Shown here: positions 38,854 to 47,740 of the stretch, piece by piece
Layout of the letters: every line of letters starts with the position of its first letter
Position numbering within the stretch: the stretch's first letter is position 1
From: Streptococcus mitis
Lineage (GTDB): Bacteria > Bacillota > Bacilli > Lactobacillales > Streptococcaceae
Length of the DNA stretch: 64,000 bases
Assembly: GCF_016658865.1 (NCBI RefSeq)
Contig: NZ_CP067992.1
Location: forward strand, 205,001 to 269,000
Direction of reading: 5' to 3'
Program-made: the position numbers and the translations under genes
Notes under the pieces: model-generated
What the model was told of the DNA's origin: nothing
What the model saw: the letters and a program-made list of their open reading frames with translations, nothing else
Databases searched by the model: none

Positions 38854-39306
38854 TTACAAAGTTTTTTCTTGTTCTCTCACAACCAGCAAATCGACCTTAG
38901 CATGGCGGAGAATGTATTCAGATGAAGAGCCGACCAAGAGGCGTTCAAAGGCGTTGAGACCAGTTGCACCAACGAGGATGAGGTCCACTTCCTCAGCATC
39001 GGGAATAGTACGTGCTAGTAGGGTCTTTGGATTTCCCATTTCAATAACGATGTGAACATTTGCCACACCAGCATCTTTAGCACGTTTTTCGTACTCTTTC
39101 ATCAGACTTTCAGCGTCAACTTGGAGTTCTTCGTAAACTTCAGCATCAAAGGTGGATACGCTTTGGAGAGCGCGTGTGTCAATGACATGTGCGATGGTAA
39201 GTTTAGCGTCGTTTCGTAGAGCAGAATGAACTCCCTTGACAAAAGCCAAGTCCGCTTCTTTAGAACCATCGATTGCGACCATGATATTTTGGTAACGTTG
39301 TGCCAT
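38854..39306 (-). CDS. universal stress protein family
   Basis: A 150-aa UspA-fold protein. MVAIDGSKEADLAF at the N-terminus and GATGLNAFERLLVGSSSEYILRHA near 113-136 form the ATP-binding GxxG-9x-GSS/T motif, so it is probably an ATP-binding Usp. The role is stress survival of unspecified kind. The ribosome binding site is AGGAGG before the ATG. Confidence 0.92.
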   Translation of the reverse strand: MAQRYQNIMVAIDGSKEADLAFVKGVHSALRNDAKLTIAHVIDTRALQSVSTFDAEVYEELQVDAESLMKEYEKRAKDAGVANVHIVIEMGNPKTLLARTIPDAEEVDLILVGATGLNAFERLLVGSSSEYILRHAKVDLLVVREQEKTL

Positions 39307-39466
39307 AATGAAACCTCCTGAAATTTTCTTACTTTAATTGTAAACCTTTTCACTATAGAAGTAAAGCAAAAAAGTATTTTTCAAAAGAATGTTAGCGTTT
39401 AAAATCTATATAAATATATGATAAAATAAAAGAAAGGATAGCAGGAAAGAAGTGAAGGGAGGGAGA

Positions 39467-39769
39467 ATGATGAATCACTCTTTTCAAGAAGCAAAAAAAT
39501 CAAATTTCCTTTATTATGAAATCATCCTAGTTTCAGTCTTGCTAGAAGTTATCATGGTCTGGCAATTAGAGAAGCTAATTCCGCTTCTCTATCCAGGTTT
39601 TGTTGGCTTTTTAGTCTTTCATTTACTCTATCATTTGGTATTATTCCTAGTCGCTAAACGAAGTGGGCGTTGGGATTACTTGATGATATGGGGACTTTTC
39701 CTCATGTTCAATCTTCTTTATGACTCCTTTTTAGGCTTGCTTTTTCTAGGTTTATCTTTTGGTATGTGA
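39467..39769 (+). CDS. small membrane protein of unknown function
   Basis: A 100-aa protein starting MMNHSFQEAKKSNFLYYEI with three predicted membrane segments (about 20-40, 48-68, 75-98). I do not recognise a family. The start is the first ATG after GGAGGGAGA; a GTG at 39452 is also in frame. It stands alone, with a -10-like GATAAAATA upstream and a terminator downstream. Confidence 0.65.
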   Translation: MMNHSFQEAKKSNFLYYEIILVSVLLEVIMVWQLEKLIPLLYPGFVGFLVFHLLYHLVLFLVAKRSGRWDYLMIWGLFLMFNLLYDSFLGLLFLGLSFGM

Positions 39770-39809
39770 TGTGACTTTCGCAAAATACCTGCTATCTCCC
39801 CTGTCTTGG

Positions 39810-39836
39810 CCTCGCTTTTAGCGAGGTTTTTCTTCT
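39810..39836 (+). terminator. terminator
   Basis: CCTCGC-TTTTA-GCGAGG followed by TTTTTCTTC. Confidence 0.85.
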
Positions 39837-39852
39837 ATCTTAATCTAGTAAA

Positions 39853-39955
39853 ACTCAATGAAAATCAAAGAGCAAACTAGGAAACTAGCCGCAGGCTGTA
39901 CTTGAGTACGGCAAGGCGACGTTGACGTGGTTTGAATTTGATTTTCGAAGAGTAT
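39853..39955 (+). repeat. BOX element, boxA-boxC without boxB
   Basis: Plus-strand copy from ACTCAATGAAAATCAAAG to TTCGAAGAGTAT with the same boxA-boxC junction as the copy after pepC. It fills most of the gap before alaT. Confidence 0.92.
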
Positions 39956-40031
39956 AACACATTTCAGTAAACTTGTCGCATTCTCTTTCTAGTGGTATAA
40001 TATTACTATCCTGATGAATTGAGGAAACAAG

Positions 40032-41246
40032 ATGAAAGAATATAACAAGTCTAGTAAGTTAGAGCATGTTGCTTATGATATCCGTGGTCCTGTTTTGGAA
40101 GAAGCCATGCGGATGCGAGCAAACGGAGAAAAGATTTTACGTCTGAATACAGGAAATCCAGCAGAATTTGGCTTTACAGCGCCAGACGAGGTCATTCATG
40201 ACTTGATTATGAATGCGCGGGATAGTGAAGGGTATTCTGACTCCAAAGGGATTTTCTCAGCCCGTAAGGCCATTATGCAGTATTGTCAACTGAAGAAATT
40301 CCCAAATGTAGATATTGATGATATCTACCTTGGAAATGGTGTCAGTGAGCTGATTGTCATGTCCATGCAGGGGCTTTTGGACAATGGAGATGAAGTCTTA
40401 GTGCCTATGCCAGACTATCCTCTCTGGACAGCAGCTGTCAGCCTAGCTGGAGGAAATGCCGTTCACTATATCTGTGATGAAGCTGCAGAATGGTACCCAG
40501 ATATTGACGATATCAAGTCAAAAATTACTTCCAATACCAAGGCAATCGTCCTTATCAATCCAAATAATCCAACTGGAGCCCTTTATCCTAAAGAACTCTT
40601 GCTGGAGATTATTGAGATTGCCCGTCAAAACGATTTGATTATCTTTGCGGATGAAATATACGACCGCATGGTCATGGATGGACATGTGCATACGCCTGTG
40701 GCTAGCTTGGCACCAGATGTCTTCTGTGTCAGCATGAATGGTCTATCAAAATCCCACCGTATTGCTGGTTTCCGTGTGGGATGGATGGTCTTGTCTGGAC
40801 CTAAGACTCATGTCAAGGGCTATATCGAAGGGCTCAATATGCTATCCAATATGCGCCTTTGCTCTAACGTTTTGGCCCAACAAGTCGTACAAACTTCCTT
40901 GGGTGGCCACCAATCAGTCGATGAATTGCTTCTTCCTGGTGGACGAATTTACGAGCAAAGAAACTTCATCTACAATGCCATTCAAGATATCCCAGGTTTG
41001 TCTGCGGTTAAACCCAAGGCTGGACTCTATATCTTCCCTAAAATCGATCGCAATATGTACCGTATCGATGATGATGAACAGTTTGTCCTTGATTTCTTGA
41101 AGCAGGAAAAGGTTCTCTTGGTTCATGGTCGAGGCTTCAACTGGCAGGAACCAGACCACTTCCGTATTGTTTACCTTCCTCGTGTCGATGAACTGGCCCA
41201 AATTCAAGAAAAGATGACTCGTTTCTTGAAACAGTATCGTAGATAG
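40032..41246 (+). CDS. alaT: AlaT-type PLP-dependent aminotransferase
   Basis: A 404-aa class I aminotransferase. RLNTGNPAEFGF near the N-terminus, NPNNPTGALYP (about 177-187), FADEIYDRM and NGLSKSHRIAGFRVGWM with the PLP lysine (about 240) match the alanine/valine-pyruvate aminotransferase subgroup. It is expected to make alanine from pyruvate and glutamate. Promoter TGGTATAAT near 39995; start ATG after TTGAGGAAACAAG. Confidence 0.9.
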   Translation: MKEYNKSSKLEHVAYDIRGPVLEEAMRMRANGEKILRLNTGNPAEFGFTAPDEVIHDLIMNARDSEGYSDSKGIFSARKAIMQYCQLKKFPNVDIDDIYLGNGVSELIVMSMQGLLDNGDEVLVPMPDYPLWTAAVSLAGGNAVHYICDEAAEWYPDIDDIKSKITSNTKAIVLINPNNPTGALYPKELLLEIIEIARQNDLIIFADEIYDRMVMDGHVHTPVASLAPDVFCVSMNGLSKSHRIAGFRVGWMVLSGPKTHVKGYIEGLNMLSNMRLCSNVLAQQVVQTSLGGHQSVDELLLPGGRIYEQRNFIYNAIQDIPGLSAVKPKAGLYIFPKIDRNMYRIDDDEQFVLDFLKQEKVLLVHGRGFNWQEPDHFRIVYLPRVDELAQIQEKMTRFLKQYRR

Positions 41247-41390
41247 GGCTTACATTCGAAAAAGCTGGAAACATTTGCCTTGAGCTATTGACAAAAGTAA
41301 AAGAATCAGATAGAATAGTAAAGTATGTTTAGTAACTGATCACTTTATAGCCGGCTAAACGAATACAAAATCTATGAGGAGGTATTCATC

Positions 41391-41525
41391 GTGAAACGTA
41401 CTTATCAACCAAGTAAACTTCGTCGTGCGCGCAAACACGGATTCCGTAACCGTATGTCAACTAAAAACGGTCGTCGCGTATTGGCAGCTCGTCGTCGTAA
41501 AGGACGCAAAGTTTTGGCTGCATAA
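41391..41525 (+). CDS. rpmH: 50S ribosomal protein L34
   Basis: A 44-aa highly basic protein: [20 protein letters not shown] at the N-terminus and [17 protein letters not shown] at the C-terminus are diagnostic of L34. The start is GTG after a strong GAGGAGG. The usual dnaA or rnpA neighbour is absent; it lies between alaT and an oligopeptide-binding lipoprotein gene. The leader at 41320-41390 contains the AGCCGGCT palindrome. Confidence 0.97.
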
Positions 41526-41542
41526 TCCAAACGAATTCTATC

Positions 41543-41585
41543 AAAAATCAGTAGGAACTCGAGTCTACTGATTTTTATTTTTGTA
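41543..41585 (+). terminator. terminator after rpmH
   Basis: AAAAATCAGTAG/CTACTGATTTTT stem with a T-rich tail. Confidence 0.85.
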
Positions 41586-41662
41586 AAAAAGTACAAAAAG
41601 CTTTATATTTTTGCTCGAATAGTGTATAATATTTCACATACTGTAAAAAATGGAGAATAATC

Positions 41663-43627
41663 ATGAAGAAATCAAAAGTTATGCTTTTTGGAGCTATGGC
41701 TTTGACAGCAGGTCTAGCTCTAGCGGCATGTGGGTCTTCCCAATCAAGTAATGCAGACAAGACTTACTCTTATATCTTTGTCAGCAACCCTGATACCTTG
41801 GATTATATTACCTCTACACGAGATTCTACATCTAGTATCACAACCAACTTGATTGATGGGTTGTTGGAAAATGACCAGTATGGCAATCTCATCCCCTCTA
41901 TGGCTGAGTCATGGACAGTGTCAAAAGATGGCTTGACTTACACTTATAAGATCCGTCAGGGAGCTAAATGGTACACTTCTGAAGGAGAAGAGTATGCGGA
42001 CGTAACAGCTCATGACTTTGTGACTGGTCTCAAGTATGCGGCTGATAAAAAGGCTGAAAACTTGTACTTGGTACAAGACTCTATCAAGGGACTAGCAGAC
42101 TATGTTGAAGGGAAATCATCTGATTTTGGAACTGTTGGTGTTAAGGCAGTGGATGATTACACTCTACAATACACTCTCAACCAACCTGAGACTTATTGGA
42201 ACTCTAAAACAACAGCAAGTATCCTTAGTCCTGTAAATGAAGCCTTCTTGAAGTCTCAGGGAGATGACTTTGGAAGTGTGACACCATCAAGTATCTTGTC
42301 AAATGGTCCTTACTTATTTAAATCATTCACATCCAAATCTTTGATTGAACTTGACAAAAACCCTAATTACTGGGATAAGGACAATGTTAAAATCGAGAAA
42401 GTGAAACTCTCTTTCTTTGACGGTTCTGACCAAGACAGCATTGCCAGAGGTTTCTTGGATGGTAATTATACAGATGGTCGTATCTTCCCAACAAGTTCAG
42501 TATTTGCTGAACTCAAGAAGGGCAATGAGGACAAGATTACCTATACACCACAAAACTCAGTTACTTTCTATTATCTTTTCAACGTCAATCGTCAAAGCTA
42601 CAAGCAGACTATGAAACAGTCTGATAAGGAAAAGACAGATTCACGCGCAGCTATGCAAAATAAAGATTTCCGTCAGGCTATCAACTTTGCCTTTGACCGT
42701 CATGCTTATGCAGCACAGACAAATGGTGAAGAAGGAGCAGACCGTATCTTGCGTAATACGGTTACACCAAGTGACTTTGTCCAAGTTGGTGATAAGAACT
42801 TCGGTGACATTGTCAATGAGAAAATTGTCAACTACGGTAAAGATTGGGCAAATATCAATCTAAACGATGGTAAGCAAGCCTTCTTGAATCCTGAAAAGGC
42901 CAAAGAGAAGTTTGCCAAGGCCAAAGAAAGTCTGCAAGCACAGGGAGTAACTTTCCCAATTCATTTGGATATGCCAGTTGACCAGACTGCTAAATTAGAT
43001 GTGCAACAGGCCGGCTCTTTCAAACAAACAGTGGAAGAAACCCTTGGTAAGGAGAATGTGGTCATCGATGTTATCCAACTTTCTCCAGATGAAAAAGACC
43101 AAGCAACCTACTTTGCAGATACAGCAGAACAAAAAGACTACGATATCGACATCTCAGGATGGGGTGGAGACTACTCAGATCCTAAGACTTACCTAGCGAT
43201 TCTAGACCCAGAGACAGGTTCTCAGTTGAAAAATATGGGCTTGTCTGAAGGAAAAGACAAGGAAGTCAAGGATAAGATTGGTCTTGCTGACTACAAGAAA
43301 CTCTTGGATCAGGCTGATGCGGAAATCACAGATACTCAAGCTCGCTATGAAAAATATGCTGAAGCCCAAGCTTGGTTGACAGATAGTGCCCTCTTCCTAC
43401 CAGTTCAAAGTGGTGGAGCCAACCCAATCTTCCGTAAGAGTGTACCGTTTACAGGTCCATTCTCATTCGTTGGTCATAAAGGAAATGCGGACAACTACAA
43501 ATATGTTGAATTGCAAAAAGAGCCAGTCACTGCTAAACAGTATCAAGAACTCTATGAAAAATGGCTGAAAGAAAAAGCTGAGTCAAATAAAAAAGCTCAG
43601 GAAGATTTAGCTAACCACATTCAATGA
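41663..43627 (+). CDS. oligopeptide-binding lipoprotein of the AmiA/AliA/AliB family
   Basis: A 654-aa SBP_bac_5 lipoprotein. The signal peptide ends in the lipobox LAAC with Cys23. The mature part has LLENDQYGNLIPSMAESW and FRQAINFAFDRHAYAAQ, hallmarks of the streptococcal Ami/Ali peptide receptors. Such proteins deliver oligopeptides, including signalling peptides, to the AmiCDEF permease. No permease genes adjoin, so it is a solitary receptor that probably shares Ami. Which paralogue it corresponds to cannot be decided by eye. Confidence 0.92.
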   Translation: MKKSKVMLFGAMALTAGLALAACGSSQSSNADKTYSYIFVSNPDTLDYITSTRDSTSSITTNLIDGLLENDQYGNLIPSMAESWTVSKDGLTYTYKIRQGAKWYTSEGEEYADVTAHDFVTGLKYAADKKAENLYLVQDSIKGLADYVEGKSSDFGTVGVKAVDDYTLQYTLNQPETYWNSKTTASILSPVNEAFLKSQGDDFGSVTPSSILSNGPYLFKSFTSKSLIELDKNPNYWDKDNVKIEKVKLSFFDGSDQDSIARGFLDGNYTDGRIFPTSSVFAELKKGNEDKITYTPQNSVTFYYLFNVNRQSYKQTMKQSDKEKTDSRAAMQNKDFRQAINFAFDRHAYAAQTNGEEGADRILRNTVTPSDFVQVGDKNFGDIVNEKIVNYGKDWANINLNDGKQAFLNPEKAKEKFAKAKESLQAQGVTFPIHLDMPVDQTAKLDVQQAGSFKQTVEETLGKENVVIDVIQLSPDEKDQATYFADTAEQKDYDIDISGWGGDYSDPKTYLAILDPETGSQLKNMGLSEGKDKEVKDKIGLADYKKLLDQADAEITDTQARYEKYAEAQAWLTDSALFLPVQSGGANPIFRKSVPFTGPFSFVGHKGNADNYKYVELQKEPVTAKQYQELYEKWLKEKAESNKKAQEDLANHIQ

Positions 43628-43652
43628 TATTCCTAGTCATGCTTTTCAGTTA

Positions 43653-43894
43653 ATACTCTTCGAAAATCTCTTCAAACCACGTCAGCGTTGCCTTACCGTA
43701 TATATATGTTACTGACTTCGTCAGTTCTATCTACAACCTCAAAACAGTGTTTTGAGCTGACTTCGTCAGTTCTATCTACAACCTCAAAACAGTGTTTTGA
43801 GCTGACTTCGTCAGTTTCATCTACAACCTCAAAGCAGTGCTTTGAGCAGCCTGCGGCTAGCTTCCTAGTTTGCTCTTTGATTTTCATTGAGTAT
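43653..43894 (-). repeat. BOX element, boxA-(boxB)3-boxC
   Basis: Minus-strand copy with three near-identical boxB modules (GTTTTGAGGTTGTAGAT followed by the ACTGACGAAGTCAG-type core). It occupies most of the gap between the lipoprotein gene and kimA. Confidence 0.95.
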
Positions 43895-43913
43895 AGGCAT
43901 AGTGACTGGTTTC

Positions 43914-43960
43914 AGAAAAAGGCCTTATCAGACGCTTCTCGCTTCTGGTAGGGCCTTTTC
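43914..43960 (-). terminator. terminator after the kimA-type gene
   Basis: A long hairpin: AAGGCC and GGCCTT arms enclose a CAGACGC/GCTTCTG stem. On the minus strand it ends in GGCCTTTTTC. Confidence 0.75.
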
Positions 43961-43961
43961 T

Positions 43962-45806
43962 TTATTCTTTTAAGTGATAGGAGTAGCTAGCGACAACGAC
44001 GTCCTGGTGCCAACGGAGGGCGTATTTTAGTTTGAGGCTCATCTGATTGTGCAGGATATTTTGCCAAGGTTTATTAGGGATAAACTGGGGTACCAGAACG
44101 GTGACTGTATAGTTCTTTTTCTGGGCTTCCTCGGATATCCGTTTGACATACTTGACAGTAGGCGTAATGATGTCACGGTAGCTGGTCTTGATGTTTTTCA
44201 GAGTAATAGTGGGGAAGTAATCGGCAAATTCTTGGAGAATTTCTTGGTCTTTCTCTGCTGTTTCCTTAGTAGAAATGTGCATTGCTAAGACTTCATCTCC
44301 GATACTTTGAGCGTAGTTAATAGCTCCAACGCTTACACGGGTGACATTTCCTACGAGGACGAGAACCAGATTGCCATCGTAGGTACGTTTTTCGATTCCT
44401 TCATAGAGACGCAGTTGTTGGGCCACTTTTTGGTAATGACTGTGAATGGCCAAGAAGAGTAGGGTGAGTACGAGAATAATCGGGAAGAAAGGCCAGATAT
44501 CACTGAGACGGAAAAAGAGCAAGATTAGTACAATCGCGTAGCAAATGATTGCCCCAATGATATTAGCAAGAGCAGGTTTTAAGAAATTTGCTCCTTTTTC
44601 CTTTTTCCAATGACGAATCATCCCAGTCTGAGATAGGGCGAAGGGAACGAAGACTCCGATAGTATAAAGAGGAATCAAGCGTTCTGTATTGCCATTAAAA
44701 ATGAGAAGAAGAATCATAGCTCCAAAAGCCAGAGTTAAAATTCCATTGGAGTAGCCTAGGCGGTCTCCTTTTTCCATAAAGAGATGGGGCATGTATTTGT
44801 TTTTAGCCATATTGTAAGCTAGCATAGGGAAGGCCGAAAAGCCAGTATTTGCAGCTACGGCTAAAATCAAGGCTGTGGAGAATTGGAAGATATAATAGCC
44901 AAGGTGACCTAAGAAGGAATTACCAAGGATGCCTTGAGCCATCTGTGAAAGAATAGTTTCTCCGTGTTGAGGCAGAATCCCCATCCAGTAGTTTAGGAAG
45001 GTAATGCCTGCAAAAAGAAAACCTAAAATCAGTGACATAATGGTCAAGGTTTGAGCGGCATTCTTTTCTTTTGGAGCCTTGAAAAAGGGAACGGCATTTG
45101 AAATAGCTTCAACCCCTGTCAGAGAGGCAGAGCCACTGGTAAAGGCTCTTAGAATGAGAACGATAGACAGGCTCGGAACAGCATGCCCAATAGGTGAAGT
45201 TGCCTGATAGCTGAGAGACCCTGTCATTAGTTGAAAGATTCCGTAGAGCAAGAGAAAGATAGTACTGATGATAAAGAGATAGACAGGAATCATCAGTGAA
45301 CTTGCAGATTCTTTTAAGCCCCGTAAATTCAAGAGCATAAGCAAGCAAACTAGAAAAATGGAGATGTGAAGGTTGTAAGGGTGGAGAGCAGGGAGAGCTG
45401 CTGTGATAGCGTCCGCTCCAGATGAAACAGATACCGCTACGGTCAGCATGTAGTCAACTAGCAGACTACCTCCAGCGATTAAGCCAAGTTCGGGAGATAG
45501 ATTTTCTCGAGTAACCATATAGGCCCCTCCTCCTTGAGGGTAGGCATGGATGATTTGACGGTAGGAGACGGTCAGGCTAGCTAGGAGCAGGAGGACAAAG
45601 AGGCCGATAGGAAGACTCCACCATATCGCAAGAGGAGAGAGACTAGCCAAGACGAGGACTACTTGCTCAGGCCCATAGGCAATGGAAGATAGAGCGTCGC
45701 TTGATAACATGGCTAGTGCCTGCATTTTTCCCAGTAGTCCCCCTTCGCCTTCGGTTAAGGACTTAAGAGGACGACCGATAAAGGTCTGTTTTAATTTTGT
45801 AAACAT
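43962..45806 (-). CDS. kimA: KimA-type high-affinity potassium importer
   Basis: A 614-aa APC-superfamily permease. FIGRPLKS, LAMLSSDALSSIAYG, YPQGGGAYMV, GGSLLVDYMLTVAVS and AANTGFSAFPMLAYN closely follow the KimA (YdaO) transporter of Bacillus, with 12 membrane segments and a C-terminal Usp-like cytosolic domain of about 150 residues. KimA is a proton/potassium symporter inhibited by c-di-AMP. The ATG at 45806 after AAAGGAAAATACC gives the conserved start MFTKLKQTFIG. No ydaO riboswitch is visible in the short leader. Confidence 0.85.
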   Translation of the reverse strand: MFTKLKQTFIGRPLKSLTEGEGGLLGKMQALAMLSSDALSSIAYGPEQVVLVLASLSPLAIWWSLPIGLFVLLLLASLTVSYRQIIHAYPQGGGAYMVTRENLSPELGLIAGGSLLVDYMLTVAVSVSSGADAITAALPALHPYNLHISIFLVCLLMLLNLRGLKESASSLMIPVYLFIISTIFLLLYGIFQLMTGSLSYQATSPIGHAVPSLSIVLILRAFTSGSASLTGVEAISNAVPFFKAPKEKNAAQTLTIMSLILGFLFAGITFLNYWMGILPQHGETILSQMAQGILGNSFLGHLGYYIFQFSTALILAVAANTGFSAFPMLAYNMAKNKYMPHLFMEKGDRLGYSNGILTLAFGAMILLLIFNGNTERLIPLYTIGVFVPFALSQTGMIRHWKKEKGANFLKPALANIIGAIICYAIVLILLFFRLSDIWPFFPIILVLTLLFLAIHSHYQKVAQQLRLYEGIEKRTYDGNLVLVLVGNVTRVSVGAINYAQSIGDEVLAMHISTKETAEKDQEILQEFADYFPTITLKNIKTSYRDIITPTVKYVKRISEEAQKKNYTVTVLVPQFIPNKPWQNILHNQMSLKLKYALRWHQDVVVASYSYHLKE

Positions 45807-45841
45807 GGTATTTTCCTTTACTGAAAATTTCAATAAGTGCT

Positions 45842-45870
45842 ATTATACTGCTTTGAAAAAATTGCGTCAA
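45842..45870 (-). promoter_or_regulatory. kimA promoter
   Basis: On the minus strand TTGACG and TATAAT are separated by 17 bp, 36 bp before the ATG. Confidence 0.75.
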
Positions 45871-45926
45871 GAGACGACAATAGATTTTAGAATATTTTTT
45901 ACAGATGAGGAGATAGGGCGGTTTTT

Positions 45927-45935
45927 TGGTATAAT
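45927..45935 (+). promoter_or_regulatory. original tatD promoter, now cut off from tatD
   Basis: TGGTATAAT, then GAGGTTAGAAGAG as ribosome binding site and the native tatD ATG at 45963. The element now separates it from the gene by 6 kb. Confidence 0.65.
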
Positions 45936-45962
45936 AGAAGATAGAAAACGAGGTTAGAAGAG

Positions 45963-45986
45963 ATGATTTTTGATACACATATCTAG
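45963..45986 (+). pseudogene. tatD: 5' remnant of tatD (MIFDTHI then stop)
   Basis: ATG ATT TTT GAT ACA CAT reads M-I-F-D-T-H, the conserved TatD start, then enters element DNA and stops at TAG. The rest of the gene resumes at 51941. Confidence 0.85.
45966..45981 (+). repeat. left attachment core
   Basis: ATTTTTGATACACATA, identical to 51941-51956. Confidence 0.88.
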
Positions 45987-46035
45987 AGTGTTTGGAGTAC
46001 AGTTTAAGGACTCTTGACATTATTAAGGTATAAAT

Positions 46036-46054
46036 TAACCATAGAACTAACCAA
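46036..46054 (+). repeat. left subterminal repeat, probable integrase arm site
   Basis: TAACCATAGAACTAACCAA, 55 bp inside the left core. An identical copy lies near the right end. Confidence 0.75.
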
Positions 46055-46074
46055 AGGAAAGTTAAAGTAGCATA

Positions 46075-46106
46075 CAAAAAGAGGAATTCATTCAGAGTTC
46101 CTCTTT
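46075..46106. terminator. terminator of the XRE gene
   Basis: AAAAAGAGGAA and GTTCCTCTTTT pair, with symmetric runs. It may also stop transcription entering from the old tatD promoter. Confidence 0.75.
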
Positions 46107-46438
46107 TAATCTATATTTTTAACAATTTCATTGAACAAAGAAATGATTTTTAATTTTTTTGTGTGTGGTAAATCTGAGATGTTTTCAGTCAATGTAGTGA
46201 TAGGGATGGAATTATCTGAAAGTGGGAAATTAAAGAAGTCTTCTACGGTCATGCCTAAAGCTGTAAGAACCTTTTCAAGTGTGTGTATTTTAAAATCGTA
46301 TTTCATATTCTCGATGTTTTGTATTGCTTTAACACCTAGTCCGGCTTTATTGGATAATTGTTCTTGACTAAGATTCTGTTCTTTTCTACATTCTCTTATA
46401 CGCTCTGCTATGTATTTTTGTAATTGATTAGCTTCCAT
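46106..46438 (-). CDS. XRE family repressor of the element
   Basis: A 110-aa protein with an N-terminal helix-turn-helix (CRKEQNLSQEQLSNKAGLGVK, then IQNIENMKYDFKIHTLEKVLTALG), about residues 15-65. The longer frame to 46495 lacks a ribosome binding site; the ATG at 46438 has AGAGGAA nine bases away. It is divergent from the membrane protein gene, so it probably represses itself and that gene. AGTA-N10-TACT at 46519-46536 between them is a weak operator candidate. Confidence 0.85.
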   Translation of the reverse strand: MEANQLQKYIAERIRECRKEQNLSQEQLSNKAGLGVKAIQNIENMKYDFKIHTLEKVLTALGMTVEDFFNFPLSDNSIPITTLTENISDLPHTKKLKIISLFNEIVKNID

Positions 46439-46590
46439 CCGTAATTTCCTCTTTTGTACTATTCTACTATCCTTTATATGATTTTTTAAGTACAATTAAC
46501 TGTCTAAAATATCAATAAAGTATAGCGTACCGTACTATTTTGTGTTAAAATAGATAAAAAACAATACAAAAATCAAGGAGAATAAGATAT

Positions 46591-47544
46591 ATGAGAAAGC
46601 AGAAAAACGAAGAAGGTAAAAAGGATAATAAGAATGGCAAGAAAACTAAAAAATTTAGTTTAGTGAGAGTCATATTACTTACGATTGTTATATTGGGAAT
46701 CTTTGCCGCTGCAGGTATAACTATATCTAATTATTTTTCCGAAAATTCATCAAGTGATAATTTGTTTGATAAGAAGTGGGGTTCAGTAGGACTTAAAACT
46801 AGTGTTTGGGAATTTTCAGGTTCAGAAAAATTAAAAATTGACTATATGCTAAAAAATAATGAAGTATTTAATTATGATGTAACTATTCATGATTCATATT
46901 CTGATTTTAAAAATATCACAAAAACTAAACTTTCGGAAGAAGATATCGTCAAATCATTTAAGGAAAATTTCGAGATATTAAAAAATAGTGAAATCAAAAA
47001 AGAAGATTTGAAGTTCATTTCATTACTTGATAATAAAGACCAAGAACGTTACGGAAGAATCCTGTATAAGATAGATCAACATAAGATGGTATATCTTGAT
47101 ATAATTGGTGAGAATACATCTGTACCATATGAGTTAGTACCATTAGTAAACATAAAAATTAGCGGAACTTATCGTGTTACGAAGGTTTATGGAACTAAAA
47201 GTTCTGTGGAAGAAGATCAAAAAAATATAGATAGATTACCTAATATTAAGTTTTCAAGTGATAGAATTATTGTAGGAGATAAGGTGATTTATTTAACTTC
47301 ATATGAGTCATTTACTAATACTGTTAAGGATTTGAAAACAAAAGAACAAATTATCACAATCATGGAAAGTAGAGGATATAAGATAAAGGATACAGAAAAA
47401 ATATATGTTGATTTAGATAGAGTGCAATTCTATATCCCGGTTGAAAATGGTAAGAAAGTATTCATAGGATTTTTGAAGAATGATACCTCAAATAAAGAAA
47501 ATAACGCAGTAATGGAACTAGAAAAAGTAGAACTAAAAGAATAA
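46591..47544 (+). CDS. unrecognised membrane-anchored protein carried by the element
   Basis: A 317-aa protein. Residues 1-25 are strongly basic (many Lys), about 27-50 form one membrane helix (VILLTIVILGIFAAAGITI), and the rest is a hydrophilic domain rich in Lys, Asp, Glu and Ile that should lie outside the cell. No catalytic motif is recognisable. It is AT-rich compared with the chromosome. Divergent from XRE and ending in its own terminator, it looks like the cargo of the element; function unknown. Promoter TGTTAAAAT at 46543-46551. Confidence 0.75.
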   Translation: MRKQKNEEGKKDNKNGKKTKKFSLVRVILLTIVILGIFAAAGITISNYFSENSSSDNLFDKKWGSVGLKTSVWEFSGSEKLKIDYMLKNNEVFNYDVTIHDSYSDFKNITKTKLSEEDIVKSFKENFEILKNSEIKKEDLKFISLLDNKDQERYGRILYKIDQHKMVYLDIIGENTSVPYELVPLVNIKISGTYRVTKVYGTKSSVEEDQKNIDRLPNIKFSSDRIIVGDKVIYLTSYESFTNTVKDLKTKEQIITIMESRGYKIKDTEKIYVDLDRVQFYIPVENGKKVFIGFLKNDTSNKENNAVMELEKVELKE

Positions 47545-47591
47545 TTGAATAAAAAAGACAAATAGCATATAGATTTGGCTCTAAAAAATGC

Positions 47592-47632
47592 ATAGCAGTT
47601 ATACGATTTTGTATAACTGCTATTTTTTTATA
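47592..47632 (+). terminator. terminator after the cargo gene
   Basis: ATAGCAGTTATA/TATAACTGCTAT is a perfect 12-bp stem with an 8-base loop and seven Ts. Confidence 0.9.
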
Positions 47633-47710
47633 CATCTGACTGTTTCTATCTAAAATGACTACTAAGTTTTTTTCCACTGGCGATAGCGTGAAGAGACAAA
47701 CTCTGTATAG

Positions 47711-47737
47711 TTGGTAAACCCTAGCAGGAGGTACCAA
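47711..47737 (+). promoter_or_regulatory. hairpin presenting the Shine-Dalgarno of the sigma-like gene
   Basis: TTGGTA (47711-47716) pairs with TACCAA (47732-47737). The loop holds AGGAGG (47726-47731), and the ATG follows three bases after the stem. Confidence 0.45.
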
Positions 47738-47740
47738 CAT

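Noticed and set aside
39330..39356. Possible cre upstream of the universal stress gene (TGAAAAGGTTTACA on the minus strand)
   Set aside because: It matches most positions but lacks the essential central CG.
43688..43951. Open frames with repeated SSVLSTTSKQCFEL-like or EVVDRTDEVSSKH-like units
   Set aside because: These are both strands of the triple-boxB BOX element, with no ribosome binding site.
45807..45926. c-di-AMP (ydaO) riboswitch expected upstream of a kimA-type gene
   Set aside because: The leader from promoter to start codon is only about 36 bp, far too short for the riboswitch.
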